From assembly GCF_014083985.1 (NCBI RefSeq), contig NZ_CP046907.1:2088001-2152000 (forward strand): a stretch of 64,000 nt of DNA, read 5' to 3'. Of this stretch, positions 18,190 to 26,770 are shown in pieces. The position numbers and the translations under genes are program-made. The notes below the pieces were generated by a model. That model did no database searches, was not told the DNA's origin, and saw nothing but the letters and a program-made list of their open reading frames with translations. The stretch is from Streptomyces sp. SCUT-3. Its GTDB lineage: Bacteria; Actinomycetota; Actinomycetes; Streptomycetales; Streptomycetaceae. Numbering within the stretch: position 1 is the first letter of the stretch; each line of letters starts with the position of its first letter.

Positions 18190-18579
18190 AGGGCTTGGTG
18201 CGCTTCTCTCGGATCGTGGGACGCGGCGTGTGGCGTTGGTTCCGGCCGCCCGCCGGGCGGTGCCCGCCTCGGCTTTGATCCATGGTACGGCGCCCGGGAC
18301 CGCCCCCGCCCACGTCCGCGGGCCCGGGAACGGGCCCCGCGGCCGCCCGTCCTGGGGGGACGCCGCCCGGTGCGACCTTCGTCACTCGCGCGGCCGCCCG
18401 CGCGGGAACGCCCCGGCGGGCGGCCGCGCGGCCCCGGGGGCACCCGCGCGTTGCGGCGCGCCCCGCCCCGGAGAAGACTGGTGACGGCGGCACCCGCGCC
18501 CCGCCCCGGGCCCCGCGCCCCGCGTGCGGCCGTCCCGTGCGCGGGAGCCGCGTCCCGGCTCCGTCGGAGGTGAGCGTCC
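18190..18579. promoter_or_regulatory. Divergent intergenic region, typA / 18580 gene
   Basis: About 390 bases of extremely GC-rich DNA between divergent starts. It must contain both promoters. Open frames here are low-complexity Arg/Gly/Pro shadows and I see no gene. A Shine-Dalgarno (TCGGAGG) precedes the plus-strand gene. Confidence 0.4.
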
Positions 18580-18870
18580 ATGTCCGTGCAGAACCCCCGG
18601 GCTGCGGCCCGGCACGACCTGCGGGACCTGTTCCACAGCCTGGAGCGGCTGGAGCGCCGGCTGGGCGAGGACCCCGACCTGCTCCGGCTGCGCGAGGACG
18701 CCGAGCAGCTGGCGAGCAGCCTGGGCCTGCCGCCGGGGAGCGCCCCGGGGCAGCCGCACGAGGTGCCGCCCGGGGCGGCGGCGATGCCCGACGACGCCCC
18801 CTACGACCCGGTCCTCGAGCCCAGCGGCGGCGAGGCCCCTCCGGAGGACCCGGACCGGCACGCGCCCTGA
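18580..18870 (+). CDS. Small acidic hypothetical protein
   Basis: 96 residues starting MSVQNPRAAARHDLRDLF. The first half (about 12-50) is a charged amphipathic helix with Leu heptads (LRDLFHSLERLERRLGEDPD), suggesting a coiled coil. The second half is Pro/Gly/Glu-rich and probably disordered. GGAGG lies nine bases before the ATG and third-position GC is very high, so it is probably coding. I do not recognise a family. It is convergent with the phosphatase gene that ends at 18923. Confidence 0.65.
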   Translation: MSVQNPRAAARHDLRDLFHSLERLERRLGEDPDLLRLREDAEQLASSLGLPPGSAPGQPHEVPPGAAAMPDDAPYDPVLEPSGGEAPPEDPDRHAP

Positions 18871-18922
18871 CCCCGGGCCCGGGGCCTCCCGGAACGTGAC
18901 CGGTCTCAGGACGCGCCCGGCC

Positions 18923-21610
18923 TCAGAACATGCTGAGCAGCGCCTCGGCGATGTCCGTCGGGGAGGACTCCCCGTCGGGCAGGTCGAGTTCGAACCAGAC
19001 GGTCTTGCCGCGCGGGGTGCGCCGGCTGCCCCAGCTCTGGCTGAGCAGGCTGACCAACTGGAGGCCGCGGCCCCCCTCGTCGGTGTCCCGGGCGCGCCGG
19101 CGCCTGGGCTGCACCAGGCCGGCGTCCCAGACCTCGCAGACCAGGGTGCGGTCGAGCAGCAGGCGCAGCCGGATCTCCCCCTCGCCGTGCCGCAGCGCGT
19201 TGGTGACCAGTTCGCTGACCAGCAGCTCGGTGGTGTCGATCAGGTCCTGCAGTCCCCACTCGGTCAGTCTGGCGCGGGCCAGTTCCCGGGCGCGGGCGAC
19301 CGAGGGGGCCTGCGGCGGGAGCGTCCAGTCGCCGACGGAGTCGGCGGGCAGCCCCTGGACCCGTGCGGTGAGGAGGGCGATGTCGTCCTCGCCGTGGTTG
19401 GTGTCCAGCGCGCCCAGGACGCGGTCGCAGATGTCCTCAAGGGGGCGGGTGGGGTCGTCCAGCGCGGCGCGCAGCGTGTGCAGGCCCTTTTCCAGGGGGT
19501 GGCGGCGGGACTCCACCAGGCCGTCGGTGTAGAGGGCGAGGAGGGAGCCGTCCGCGAGCTCGACCTCGACCTCCTCGAACGGCTCGCCGCCGACGCCCAG
19601 CGGCATGCCGGGCGGCACGTCGAGCATCAGGGCGCGGTCCCCGGGCTGGAGCAGCGCGGGGGGCAGGTGGCCGGCGTTGGCGAAGGTGCAGCGCCGCGAG
19701 ACCGGGTCGTAGACGGCGTAGACGCAGGTGGCGAGGTACACCTCGGTCTGGTCCGAGCCCTGCGCCTCCTTGCGGCCCCGGCGGGACTGGCCGGTGCCGC
19801 CGTCCCCCGGGGCGCCGGAGGCGGTGCCCAGGCCGCGGGCGATCTCGTCCAGGGCGGTCAGGACCTCGGCGGGCTCCATGTCGAGCAGGGCGAGGGTGCG
19901 CACGGCGGTGCGCAGCTCGCCCATCGCCACGGCGGCCCGCAGGCCGCGGCCCATGACGTCGCCGACGACCAGCGCGGTGCGGTGGCCGGGCAGTTCGATG
20001 ACGTCGAACCAGTCGCCGCCGACCTCGGTGGCGGTGTTGCCGGGCAGGTAGCGGCAGGCGATGTCCAGGCCGGCCGCCTCCGGGTTGCCCGGGGGGAGCA
20101 GGCTGCGCTGGAGGATGAGGGCGCGTTCGTGCTCGCGGCGGTACAGGCGGGCGTTGTCGATGCAGACGGCGGCGCGGGCGGCCAGCTCCTCGGCGATGGA
20201 GCGGTCGCGCTCGCCGAAGGGTTCGCTGCCCTTGGCACGGGAGAACTGCACCAGTCCGAGGACGGTGTCCTTGGCCAGCAGCGGCACCACCAGCGTGGAC
20301 TGCACCAGGGGGCCGAGGGCGATGCCGTCGGCGTCGCCGTCCTTGACGCCGACGGTCTGGGTCTGGGCGGTGCGCAGCGCGGTGGAGCACGGCGAGTCGA
20401 ACGGGTAGTGGTGGACGGCGCCGACCCGCACCCGCTCGGCGCAGGGCTCGCCGAGGTCGGACAGCGGGCCGTCGGAGACGGAGCTGCCGAAGGCGACCCG
20501 CCGCAGGGCGACGGTGGCGTCCCCGACGCCGACCGGGGCCTCGTCGCCGCTGAGCAGCGCCTGGTACAGGTCGACCGCGGCGACGTCGCAGAAGTGCGGA
20601 ACGGCCACGTCGAGGAGTTCGCGGGCGGTGGTCTCCAGGTCGAGGGAGTTGCCGAGCCGGGCCCCTGCCTCGTTGAGCAGGGCCAGGTTGCGGCGGGTGT
20701 TGGCGGCCTCGCGCTCGGCCCGCTGGCGGCCGGTGACGTCGACGGCCAGGGCCGCGACCCCGATGGCCCGGCCGCTGCCGCTGTGCAGCCGGTACAGCGA
20801 GACCGCCCAGCGGCGGCGGCCGGGCTGGGAGGCGGCGGTGCCGACGAGCTGCATGTCGAGCACCGGGGTGCCCGTCTCGAGGACCTGGCGCAGTGCGGCG
20901 GTCAGCCGGTCGGCCTCCACCCGGGGCAGGAAGTCGTGCGGGGTCATGCCCGGGTACTCGTCGACGGGCCGGGCGAAGGTGGTGGCGAACCGTTCGTTGA
21001 CGCGCAGGAGCCTCTGCTGGGTGTCGAACAGGAAGAAGCCCATCGGAGATTGGCCGAAAACCGCCTGCGAGGAGGCGATGTCGGTTTCGATCCGGCGCAT
21101 CGGAGCGACGTCCACGGCGAGGCAGACCGCTCCCCGGCCGCCGTCCTCGGCGGCGGAGGGCATGACGTAGATCTCGGCCAGCCCCTCCTTGCCGCGGGCG
21201 TCGCGGTAGGGCACCAGGCCGGTCCACTCGCGGCCGTCGAGGATCGAGCCGGCGCCGGAGTCCGGGCCGGAGCCGCCCGCCGGGTAGTCCGGGGCGCGGT
21301 CCCACATGTCGTCGGGCACGAACGCGGCGACCGGGTCCTTGCCGATCGCCTCGGCGGCCGGGGTGCCGAAGAACTCCTCGGCGCGCTCGCTCCACCGGTC
21401 GATACGGCCGTCCGGGCCGAGGGAGAACGAGGCCACCCGGATGTAGTCGTACAGCGACCCTGCCGGGCTGCCCACCCACACCGGCGGTCCCACGGTCTGC
21501 GCCGGGACCCGGTGCCGGGGGGCGCCCCCGTCGCCGCCGGGGACCGGGACGTCACGGTTCCCCCGGTCAGTGTGATCAGGCGCTCCCGCCCCCGCTGGCA
21601 TGTCGCTCAC
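18923..21610 (-). CDS. PAS-GAF-SpoIIE (PP2C) phosphatase with HATPase domain
   Basis: About 895 residues. Order: two PAS-like sensor domains (about 40-270), GAF (about 290-460), SpoIIE/PP2C phosphatase (about 480-710; metal motifs GGDWFDVIEL, VVGDVMGRG, YTDGLVESR, DDIALL) and a C-terminal anti-sigma-type HATPase domain (about 770-880; ELVTNALRHG, DEGGRGLQLV). Such proteins dephosphorylate anti-anti-sigma factors and may also bind sigma partners. The GTG at 21610 has GGAG five bases upstream; a TTG nine codons earlier has no good site. It is a tandem paralogue of the next gene. The signal sensed is unknown. Confidence 0.9.
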   Translation of the reverse strand: MSDMPAGAGAPDHTDRGNRDVPVPGGDGGAPRHRVPAQTVGPPVWVGSPAGSLYDYIRVASFSLGPDGRIDRWSERAEEFFGTPAAEAIGKDPVAAFVPDDMWDRAPDYPAGGSGPDSGAGSILDGREWTGLVPYRDARGKEGLAEIYVMPSAAEDGGRGAVCLAVDVAPMRRIETDIASSQAVFGQSPMGFFLFDTQQRLLRVNERFATTFARPVDEYPGMTPHDFLPRVEADRLTAALRQVLETGTPVLDMQLVGTAASQPGRRRWAVSLYRLHSGSGRAIGVAALAVDVTGRQRAEREAANTRRNLALLNEAGARLGNSLDLETTARELLDVAVPHFCDVAAVDLYQALLSGDEAPVGVGDATVALRRVAFGSSVSDGPLSDLGEPCAERVRVGAVHHYPFDSPCSTALRTAQTQTVGVKDGDADGIALGPLVQSTLVVPLLAKDTVLGLVQFSRAKGSEPFGERDRSIAEELAARAAVCIDNARLYRREHERALILQRSLLPPGNPEAAGLDIACRYLPGNTATEVGGDWFDVIELPGHRTALVVGDVMGRGLRAAVAMGELRTAVRTLALLDMEPAEVLTALDEIARGLGTASGAPGDGGTGQSRRGRKEAQGSDQTEVYLATCVYAVYDPVSRRCTFANAGHLPPALLQPGDRALMLDVPPGMPLGVGGEPFEEVEVELADGSLLALYTDGLVESRRHPLEKGLHTLRAALDDPTRPLEDICDRVLGALDTNHGEDDIALLTARVQGLPADSVGDWTLPPQAPSVARARELARARLTEWGLQDLIDTTELLVSELVTNALRHGEGEIRLRLLLDRTLVCEVWDAGLVQPRRRRARDTDEGGRGLQLVSLLSQSWGSRRTPRGKTVWFELDLPDGESSPTDIAEALLSMF

Positions 21611-21788
21611 GTGCTCCGACCCCTCCAGCTCGTACAACCCGGACCGGCTGAATGCCGAGTATTCAGCATTCCGCCCGGCCGGGACACGGTGTTGGCGATC
21701 ACGACCTCATTTCGGCATGACGAAATGCACCAGCTTGTCCCAATAGCCGACCGTCCCCGTTGGATGCGGCCCGTCCGCTTACCGGGTC

Positions 21789-24419
21789 TCAATTACCCGG
21801 AAGGGCCAGCTCGAACCACACGACCTTGCCGAGCCGCCCCCGGCGGGTCCCCCAGCGGCGGGAGGAGTGCGAGACGAGCCGGAGGCCGCGTCCGCCCTCG
21901 TCGTCGTCGGTCACGTTACGCTCCCGCGGCGGGTCCGGCAGGGGATCCGAGACTTCGACGAGCAGCGAGGTTCCGCGGACCATCCGCACCCCGATCGGCC
22001 CGCGGGCGTGGCGCAGCGAGTTGGTGACCAGTTCGCTGACCAGCAGCACGGCCAGGTCGGCCATCGGCTCCAGCTCCCACTCCCGCAGGGCGGCCCGCAC
22101 CAGGCCGCGGGCCCGGCGCACCGCGCCGGCCTCGGCGGGGAAGGTCCACGACGCGGAGCTGCCGTCGCAGGCCCCGCCGAGCCGGGCGAGCAGCACGGCC
22201 ACGTCGTCCGGCTCCCGGCCCCGCACGGCCAGGTCGGACAGGATGTCGTCGCAGACGGCGTGGAGCGAGGGGCGGGGGCGCGCGAGGACGGCGCGCAACC
22301 GCTCCAGCCCCTCGGTGATGTCCTCGCCGCGGGACTCGACCAGGCCGTCGGTGTAGAGCACCAGCACGGAGCCGTCCGGCACCTCGAGGTCCACCGACTC
22401 GAACTCCACCCCGCCGACCCCCAGCGGGGCCCCGGAGGGCAGGTCCACCACCCGCGCCCCTCCCCCGGAGCCGACGAGGAACGGCGGCACGTGTCCGGCC
22501 TTGGCCATGGTGCAGCGCCGCGTCGCGGGGTCGTAGACGGCGTAGACGCAGGTGGCCATCAGGGCCTCCTCGGGGCCGGTCACGAGGTCGTCCGCGAGGT
22601 CGTTGACCTGCCGCAGCAGCCGGGCCGGGGGCAGGTCCAGGGCCGCCAGGGTGCGCACCGCGGTGCGCAGCCGGCCCATGGTGGCCGCGGCCCGCAGCCC
22701 GTGGCCCATCACGTCCCCCACCACGAACGCCACCCGTCCCCCGGCCAGGGGGATCACGTCGAACCAGTCGCCGCCGACCTCCGTGCCCGAACTGCCGGGG
22801 ACGTACCGGAAGGCCACCTCGACGCCCGGCGGCTCGGGGACGTGCTGGGGCAGCAGGCTGCGCTGCAGGGTCAGGGCGCCCTCCCGCTCGCGGGCGTACA
22901 GCCGGGCGTTGTCCAGGGACGCGCCGGCCCGGGAGGCCAGCTCCGTGGCGAGCAGCAGGTCGTCGCGGTCGAAGTGCTCGCGCCCGTCGGCCCGGCCGAC
23001 CACCAGCAGCCCGAGCACGGTGCCGCGGGCGCGCAGCGGGAGGACGAGGAGGGAGTGGATCCCCAGGTCGATCGCGGCCTCGGCCCCGGGGTCGCCGGGG
23101 TAGGTGGTCGCCCTGAGCCCGTCGGGGGTCTCCACCAGGCGCGGCGCGCCGTTGTTCAGGACGGTGCCGAAGACCGAGTCGTCGGCGAAGGCGATCGGCT
23201 GGCCCTCCCGCAGCATCCGGTCGATCCTGGGCCCCTCCCGGACCGACCCGGCGCCCATCTGCATCAGCGGCTCGGAGACGGTGTGCGGCTGCCGGGGCAG
23301 GTCGTCGCCGCGGACCACCGCCTTCCGCAGGAGGACCCCCGAGTAGTCGCTGAACCGGGGGACGAGGGAACGCGCCAGCACCTGGGCGATGCGGGGGACG
23401 TCGAGCAGGTCGGCGATGGCCGTGCCGACGTCGTTGAGCAGGGCGAGGCGCTGCCGCACCCGCTCGGTCCGGGCCGCGGCGTGACGCCGCTCGGTGACGT
23501 CCATGATGGTGCAGCTGATCCCCAGCACCCTGCCGGCCCGGTCCTCCAGGCGGCTGTAGGACAGCGACCGGTACCCGCCGGCGGGGCCGGGCATGGTCAG
23601 GTCGATCACCGGGCGGCCGGAGGTCAGCACGTGCCGCTGCAGCCGGGCCAGCTCCCCCGCCCCGGGCCAGCCCTCGTGCACCTCCGCGACGGTGCGCCCG
23701 AGGTGGGCCGCGACGGGCCGGCCGTTCATCCTCGCCAGGGCCTGGTTGACCCGCACGTAGCGCAGGTCGGTGTCGAGGATGGCCACGCCGAGCGGGGAGG
23801 AGTCGAAGAGCGAGTCGAGGGCGGCGAGGTCGTGCTCCAGCCGGCGCAGCCGGCCGATCTCGGCGACCGAGGCGAGGATGAACGGCCGGCCGTCGCCGTC
23901 GACCAGCATCGAGGCCAGCGCCTCGACCCTCACCAGGTGGCCGTCGCGGTGCCGCAGCGGGACCACGCCCTCCCAGCGGCCCGTGCGCAGCAGGCGGTCG
24001 AGGATGTACTCGCCCAGCTCGGGCCCGGAGCTCCAGCTCTCCCGGCCGCCCCCGGGCCCGCCTTCGCCGAGCCCCGGCTCCTCGCCCCCGGGGTCCAGCA
24101 CCGTGCCGAGCAGGCGGCCGACGATGCGTTCGCCCGGCCACCCCAGGATCTCCTCCGCCGCGGGGCTCCACAGCAGGACCCGGCCGGTGGCGTCGAGCAG
24201 GACCACCGCCACCTTCAGTGCGTCCAGGAGGCTGCCCTGTCCCCCCTCGGCATCGGCCCGGCCGGCCGGCGGACGGCGCCCGTCGCCGCGGGGGGACGCG
24301 CGCGCGAAGTCGCCGCCGCGCGCACCGCCGCCCGCCACTCCGCTCACCACGTCCACTTCCCCGGTAGTCCGGACACCAGGAATATCTTCGCCTCTTCGGC
24401 CAATAGCCCGCATACCCAT
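21789..24419 (-). CDS. PAS-PAS-GAF-SpoIIE phosphatase with HATPase domain (paralogue)
   Basis: 876 residues with the same architecture as its neighbour: a disordered Gly/Arg-rich head (about 1-65), two PAS domains (about 65-310; LKVAVVLLDATGRVLLWS and DSSPLGVAILDTDLRYVRVN), GAF (about 320-500), PP2C/SpoIIE (about 515-715; GGDWFDVIPL, VVGDVMGHG, YTDGLVESR, DDVAVL) and HATPase (about 745-870; ELVTNSLRHA, DEGGRGLRLV). A start at 24413 is equally possible. It is 178 bases upstream of the paralogous gene on the same strand. Probably acts in partner-switching control of a stress sigma factor. Confidence 0.88.
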   Translation of the reverse strand: MGMRAIGRRGEDIPGVRTTGEVDVVSGVAGGGARGGDFARASPRGDGRRPPAGRADAEGGQGSLLDALKVAVVLLDATGRVLLWSPAAEEILGWPGERIVGRLLGTVLDPGGEEPGLGEGGPGGGRESWSSGPELGEYILDRLLRTGRWEGVVPLRHRDGHLVRVEALASMLVDGDGRPFILASVAEIGRLRRLEHDLAALDSLFDSSPLGVAILDTDLRYVRVNQALARMNGRPVAAHLGRTVAEVHEGWPGAGELARLQRHVLTSGRPVIDLTMPGPAGGYRSLSYSRLEDRAGRVLGISCTIMDVTERRHAAARTERVRQRLALLNDVGTAIADLLDVPRIAQVLARSLVPRFSDYSGVLLRKAVVRGDDLPRQPHTVSEPLMQMGAGSVREGPRIDRMLREGQPIAFADDSVFGTVLNNGAPRLVETPDGLRATTYPGDPGAEAAIDLGIHSLLVLPLRARGTVLGLLVVGRADGREHFDRDDLLLATELASRAGASLDNARLYAREREGALTLQRSLLPQHVPEPPGVEVAFRYVPGSSGTEVGGDWFDVIPLAGGRVAFVVGDVMGHGLRAAATMGRLRTAVRTLAALDLPPARLLRQVNDLADDLVTGPEEALMATCVYAVYDPATRRCTMAKAGHVPPFLVGSGGGARVVDLPSGAPLGVGGVEFESVDLEVPDGSVLVLYTDGLVESRGEDITEGLERLRAVLARPRPSLHAVCDDILSDLAVRGREPDDVAVLLARLGGACDGSSASWTFPAEAGAVRRARGLVRAALREWELEPMADLAVLLVSELVTNSLRHARGPIGVRMVRGTSLLVEVSDPLPDPPRERNVTDDDEGGRGLRLVSHSSRRWGTRRGRLGKVVWFELALPGN

Positions 24420-24561
24420 CCGAAAGCGGCCCTACCCCGCGGACCGTGCGCGTCGCGGCGGGCGGAGGAAGGGGAACGCCCCGGCCAGGACACCGGGAGG
24501 GGCGGGAACGCGGGAGGGGCGGGAACGCGAGGGCCGGAGCCGGGGGCGCCGAGTCCGGGAG

Positions 24562-25032
24562 TCAGCCGGTGGGCCGGGCCAGGCGCCGGGCGATCTCGGC
24601 GACCGCCGGGCGGTCCGGCTCCAGCCAGTCCACCTCGCCGAACCGGTCCGCGGTCAGCCAGCGCAGCTCGTCGTGGTCCTCCAGCGGGGCCGGTTCACCG
24701 GCCAGCAGCCGGGCGGTCCACACGTGCAGGACGAGCCCCGGGGCCAGCGGCCAGGCTCCGGGGAGCCGCTCCACGGCCTCGGTCTCCACGCCGAGCTCCT
24801 CGCGCAGCTCGCGCACCAGCGCCTGCCCGTCGCTCTCCCCCGGCTCGACCTTGCCGCCGGGCAGTTCCCAGCGCCCGGCCAGGTGCGCCGGCGCGCTGCG
24901 GCGCGCGGCCAGCAGCCGCCCGCCGTCGATCACCGCCCCGGCGACGACGGTCCGGATCCGCGGGGCCTCGGAGGGACGGGCGGCCGGGTCGGCGGCCGTG
25001 CGGGCCGCTCCGGGGGTGTCGGAGGCACTCAT
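24562..25032 (-). CDS. NUDIX hydrolase, MutT-like
   Basis: 156 residues. The Nudix box is complete: GGKVEPGESDGQALVRELREELGV (first Gly to the REExxEEL core at about residues 58-81), which binds the metal and the diphosphate. The preceding GRWELPGGK and upstream RTVVAGAVIDGGRLLAARR match MutT/NudG-type enzymes that remove oxidised or modified (d)NTPs. The N-terminal about 25 residues are Ala/Pro-rich and not part of the fold. The ATG at 25032 is the first sensible start. The exact nucleotide substrate is unknown. Confidence 0.88.
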   Translation of the reverse strand: MSASDTPGAARTAADPAARPSEAPRIRTVVAGAVIDGGRLLAARRSAPAHLAGRWELPGGKVEPGESDGQALVRELREELGVETEAVERLPGAWPLAPGLVLHVWTARLLAGEPAPLEDHDELRWLTADRFGEVDWLEPDRPAVAEIARRLARPTG

Positions 25033-25056
25033 GCGCGGCAGCCTAGTGCCGCCGTC

Positions 25057-25106
25057 GGAGGCGTCAGTGAGCCGGAGGCGTCAGTGAGCCGGAGGCGTCA
25101 GTGAGC
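25057..25106. repeat. Tandem 17-bp repeat, about 2.9 copies
   Basis: The unit GGAGGCGTCAGTGAGCC occurs at 25057 and 25074 exactly and at 25091 nearly complete. The last copy runs into the stop codon (25098) of the minus-strand membrane-protein gene. Each copy contains TCA, so a stop is offered repeatedly on the minus strand. Confidence 0.9.
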
Positions 25107-25463
25107 GGCGCGGGCGGCACGGGCGGCGCGCTGCGCGGAGCACCACTCGCGGGCGAGGGCCCTCGCTCCCAGGAAAAGCAGGACGTTCAGCACGCCCCCG
25201 ACGAAGGCGTACCCGAAATCCACGAGGAACTGCACTGCGGGGTCCGGCATGCGCAGGACGTGCAGGAGGGGGGCGACCACGTGGAAGAGGAGGGCCGGCG
25301 TGAACAGCGACATGGGCAGGGTCGCGGTGAGGCACAGGTAGAACATGGTCTCGTGGTCGAACACGTCGAGGGCGTTCATCACCCCGATCACGGCCACGGC
25401 CGCGAGGTAGCAGATGCCCGGCTTCCCGAGCACGGCCGCCAGCCCGTTCCGTCCCCGGCTCAT
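25098..25463 (-). CDS. Small membrane protein, SCO4225-type
   Basis: 121 residues with three hydrophobic segments (about 12-30 CYLAAVAVIGVMNALDVF; 40-62 MFYLCLTATLPMSLFTPALL; 84-108 FGYAFVGGVLNVLLFLGARA), then a basic Arg/Ala tail. It resembles the uncharacterised SCO4225-family membrane proteins of streptomycetes. The ATG at 25463 overlaps the stop of the SPOR-like gene by four bases (ATGA), so the two are co-translated. Function unknown. The C-terminus abuts a 17-bp tandem repeat. Confidence 0.75.
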   Translation of the reverse strand: MSRGRNGLAAVLGKPGICYLAAVAVIGVMNALDVFDHETMFYLCLTATLPMSLFTPALLFHVVAPLLHVLRMPDPAVQFLVDFGYAFVGGVLNVLLFLGARALAREWCSAQRAARAARAAH

Positions 25464-25624
25464 GCCGGGGTCTCGATGCGCTGCACCAGGTACACCTGCC
25501 GGTGCCCCCTGGCCTCGAGCCGGTCGGCGACGCCCTGCGCCTCCTCGCGGGTGGCGTAGCGGCCGACGCGGTAGCGGTTGCCGTTGTCGTCCTGGCGGAC
25601 GACGACCCAGAGCAGTTCGGTCAC
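25460..25624 (-). CDS. SPOR-like mini-protein
   Basis: 54 residues, too short for most gene finders: VTELLWVVVRQDDNGNRYRV, then GRYATREEAQGVADRLEARG and VYLVQRIETPA. The beta-alpha-beta pattern with RVGRYATREEAQGVADRLEA is that of a SPOR-type repeat, which in other bacteria binds denuded glycan strands; short SPOR-like proteins of this kind are common in streptomycetes. The GTG at 25624 has GGAGG seven bases upstream, and the stop overlaps the membrane-protein start. No signal peptide, so a cytoplasmic role is likely. Confidence 0.72.
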   Translation of the reverse strand: MTELLWVVVRQDDNGNRYRVGRYATREEAQGVADRLEARGHRQVYLVQRIETPA

Positions 25625-25734
25625 CGTGCGTCCTCCGCGGTCCGGTCGGTACGGGCGCTGTTCCTGCGGCCCGCCGGGCCTCCGGGCCGCAGCACGCCGG
25701 GCTCGGCCGTGTCGGAGGAGACGGGGATCCGCAT
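25621..25734 (-). CDS. Possible 37-residue leader ORF
   Basis: ATG at 25734, MRIPVSSDTAEPGVLRPG, ending in a TGA that overlaps the GTG of the SPOR-like gene in a GTGA junction. The coupling geometry and GC-rich third positions are suggestive, but the ribosome site is weak and the protein has no recognisable domain. It may be a translated leader or chance. Confidence 0.3.
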   Translation of the reverse strand: MRIPVSSDTAEPGVLRPGGPAGRRNSARTDRTAEDAR

Positions 25735-25886
25735 ATGCCAGAGCCTACTGGGCGCCCCCGGTTCGAACACATGCGCTTTTCACAGTTTCCGCCACTCGAT
25801 ACCACCCATATGGCCGAGAGTTGACGGTGGTTCGGGAAACGGCCGGGCCGTCCGGCCGGCCGCGGAGGGCCCCGGCCGGTCCCCGG

Positions 25887-26642
25887 TCAGCGCACCGGAA
25901 GGTGGTAGGCGATCCGGTACCGGTCGGCGGGGACCACCACGTCGGCCGTCTCCACCGGCCGGCCGGAGGCGAAGTAGGTCCGCGAGACCACCATGACGAC
26001 GTGGCCGGGCACCCCGCCGAGCAGCGAGGTCTCGACGGCCAGTCCCGGACGCGCCGAGACCTCCTCGGTGACGTTGTCGACGACCACCCCGATCGCGGCC
26101 ATCCTCTCCACCACCCCGCGGCCGCCCAGCGGCCCCTCCTCGGGCAGCAGCACGGGGCTGCGGCCGGTCACCTCCAGCGGCTCCCAGGAGGTGGAGAGCA
26201 TCATCGGCTCCCCCTCGGTCCGGTACAGGTAGCGGGTGCGCATCACCCGCCCCCCTTCCGGGATCCGCAGCCGAGCGGCGATCCGGGCGGGGGCGGGCTC
26301 CTGGCCGGACTCGGCCTCCCAGGTGCCCTTGCAGTCCTCGTCGGCCTGCTCCTGGCGGAACGGGCTCGCCTCCCCCTCCCGCGGGCGGTAGCCCGAGCGC
26401 GCCAGCCTCCGGGGCTCGGGGCGCTCCCGCACGTAGGTGCCGGAGCCGGAGCGTCCTTCGACCAGCCCCTCGGCCATGAGCACCTTGCGCGCCTCCAGCG
26501 CGACGGTGTCGGACACCCCGTACTCCTGGCGGATGCGGGCCTGGGAGGGCAGGCGGCTGTGCGGGGCGATCGCGCCGCTGAGGATCTTCCTCCGAAGGTC
26601 GTCCGCAACGCGCAAGTACGCGGGCTGCTCGCCGAACGCCAC
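25887..26642 (-). CDS. GntR-family transcriptional regulator (HutC/UTRA type)
   Basis: 251 residues. The winged-helix DNA-binding domain (about 1-70) reads YLRVADDLRRKILSGAIAPH, then RLPSQARIRQEYGVSDTVAL and VEGRSGSGTYV. The effector-binding UTRA domain (about 90-245) follows, with EGEPMMLSTSWEP and the family-typical VVSRTYFASGRPVETADVV before the final strand. The GTG at 26642 is chosen over the ATG at 26654 because GGAGG lies five bases before it, whereas the ATG has no ribosome site. The regulated genes and ligand are unknown; no obvious target operon is adjacent. Confidence 0.87.
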   Translation of the reverse strand: MAFGEQPAYLRVADDLRRKILSGAIAPHSRLPSQARIRQEYGVSDTVALEARKVLMAEGLVEGRSGSGTYVRERPEPRRLARSGYRPREGEASPFRQEQADEDCKGTWEAESGQEPAPARIAARLRIPEGGRVMRTRYLYRTEGEPMMLSTSWEPLEVTGRSPVLLPEEGPLGGRGVVERMAAIGVVVDNVTEEVSARPGLAVETSLLGGVPGHVVMVVSRTYFASGRPVETADVVVPADRYRIAYHLPVR

Positions 26643-26770
26643 GTGATCCTCCATCAGGTTGACCGAATGCGACAGCTTGGCAACCCGGAGTTGCGGTCGG
26701 CAAGCCGACCGGAGGCATTCACGCTGCGTGACACCGCCCGGACGGGAGGGGGAGGAACCGGGCGTGCGGT

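Noticed and set aside
21608-21637. TTG start (MYELEGSEH) for the first large phosphatase
   Set aside because: The GTG at 21610 has a GGAG at the right distance; the TTG does not.
26652-26654. ATG at 26654 as start of the GntR regulator
   Set aside because: It lies within the ribosome-binding site of the GTG at 26642 and has none of its own.
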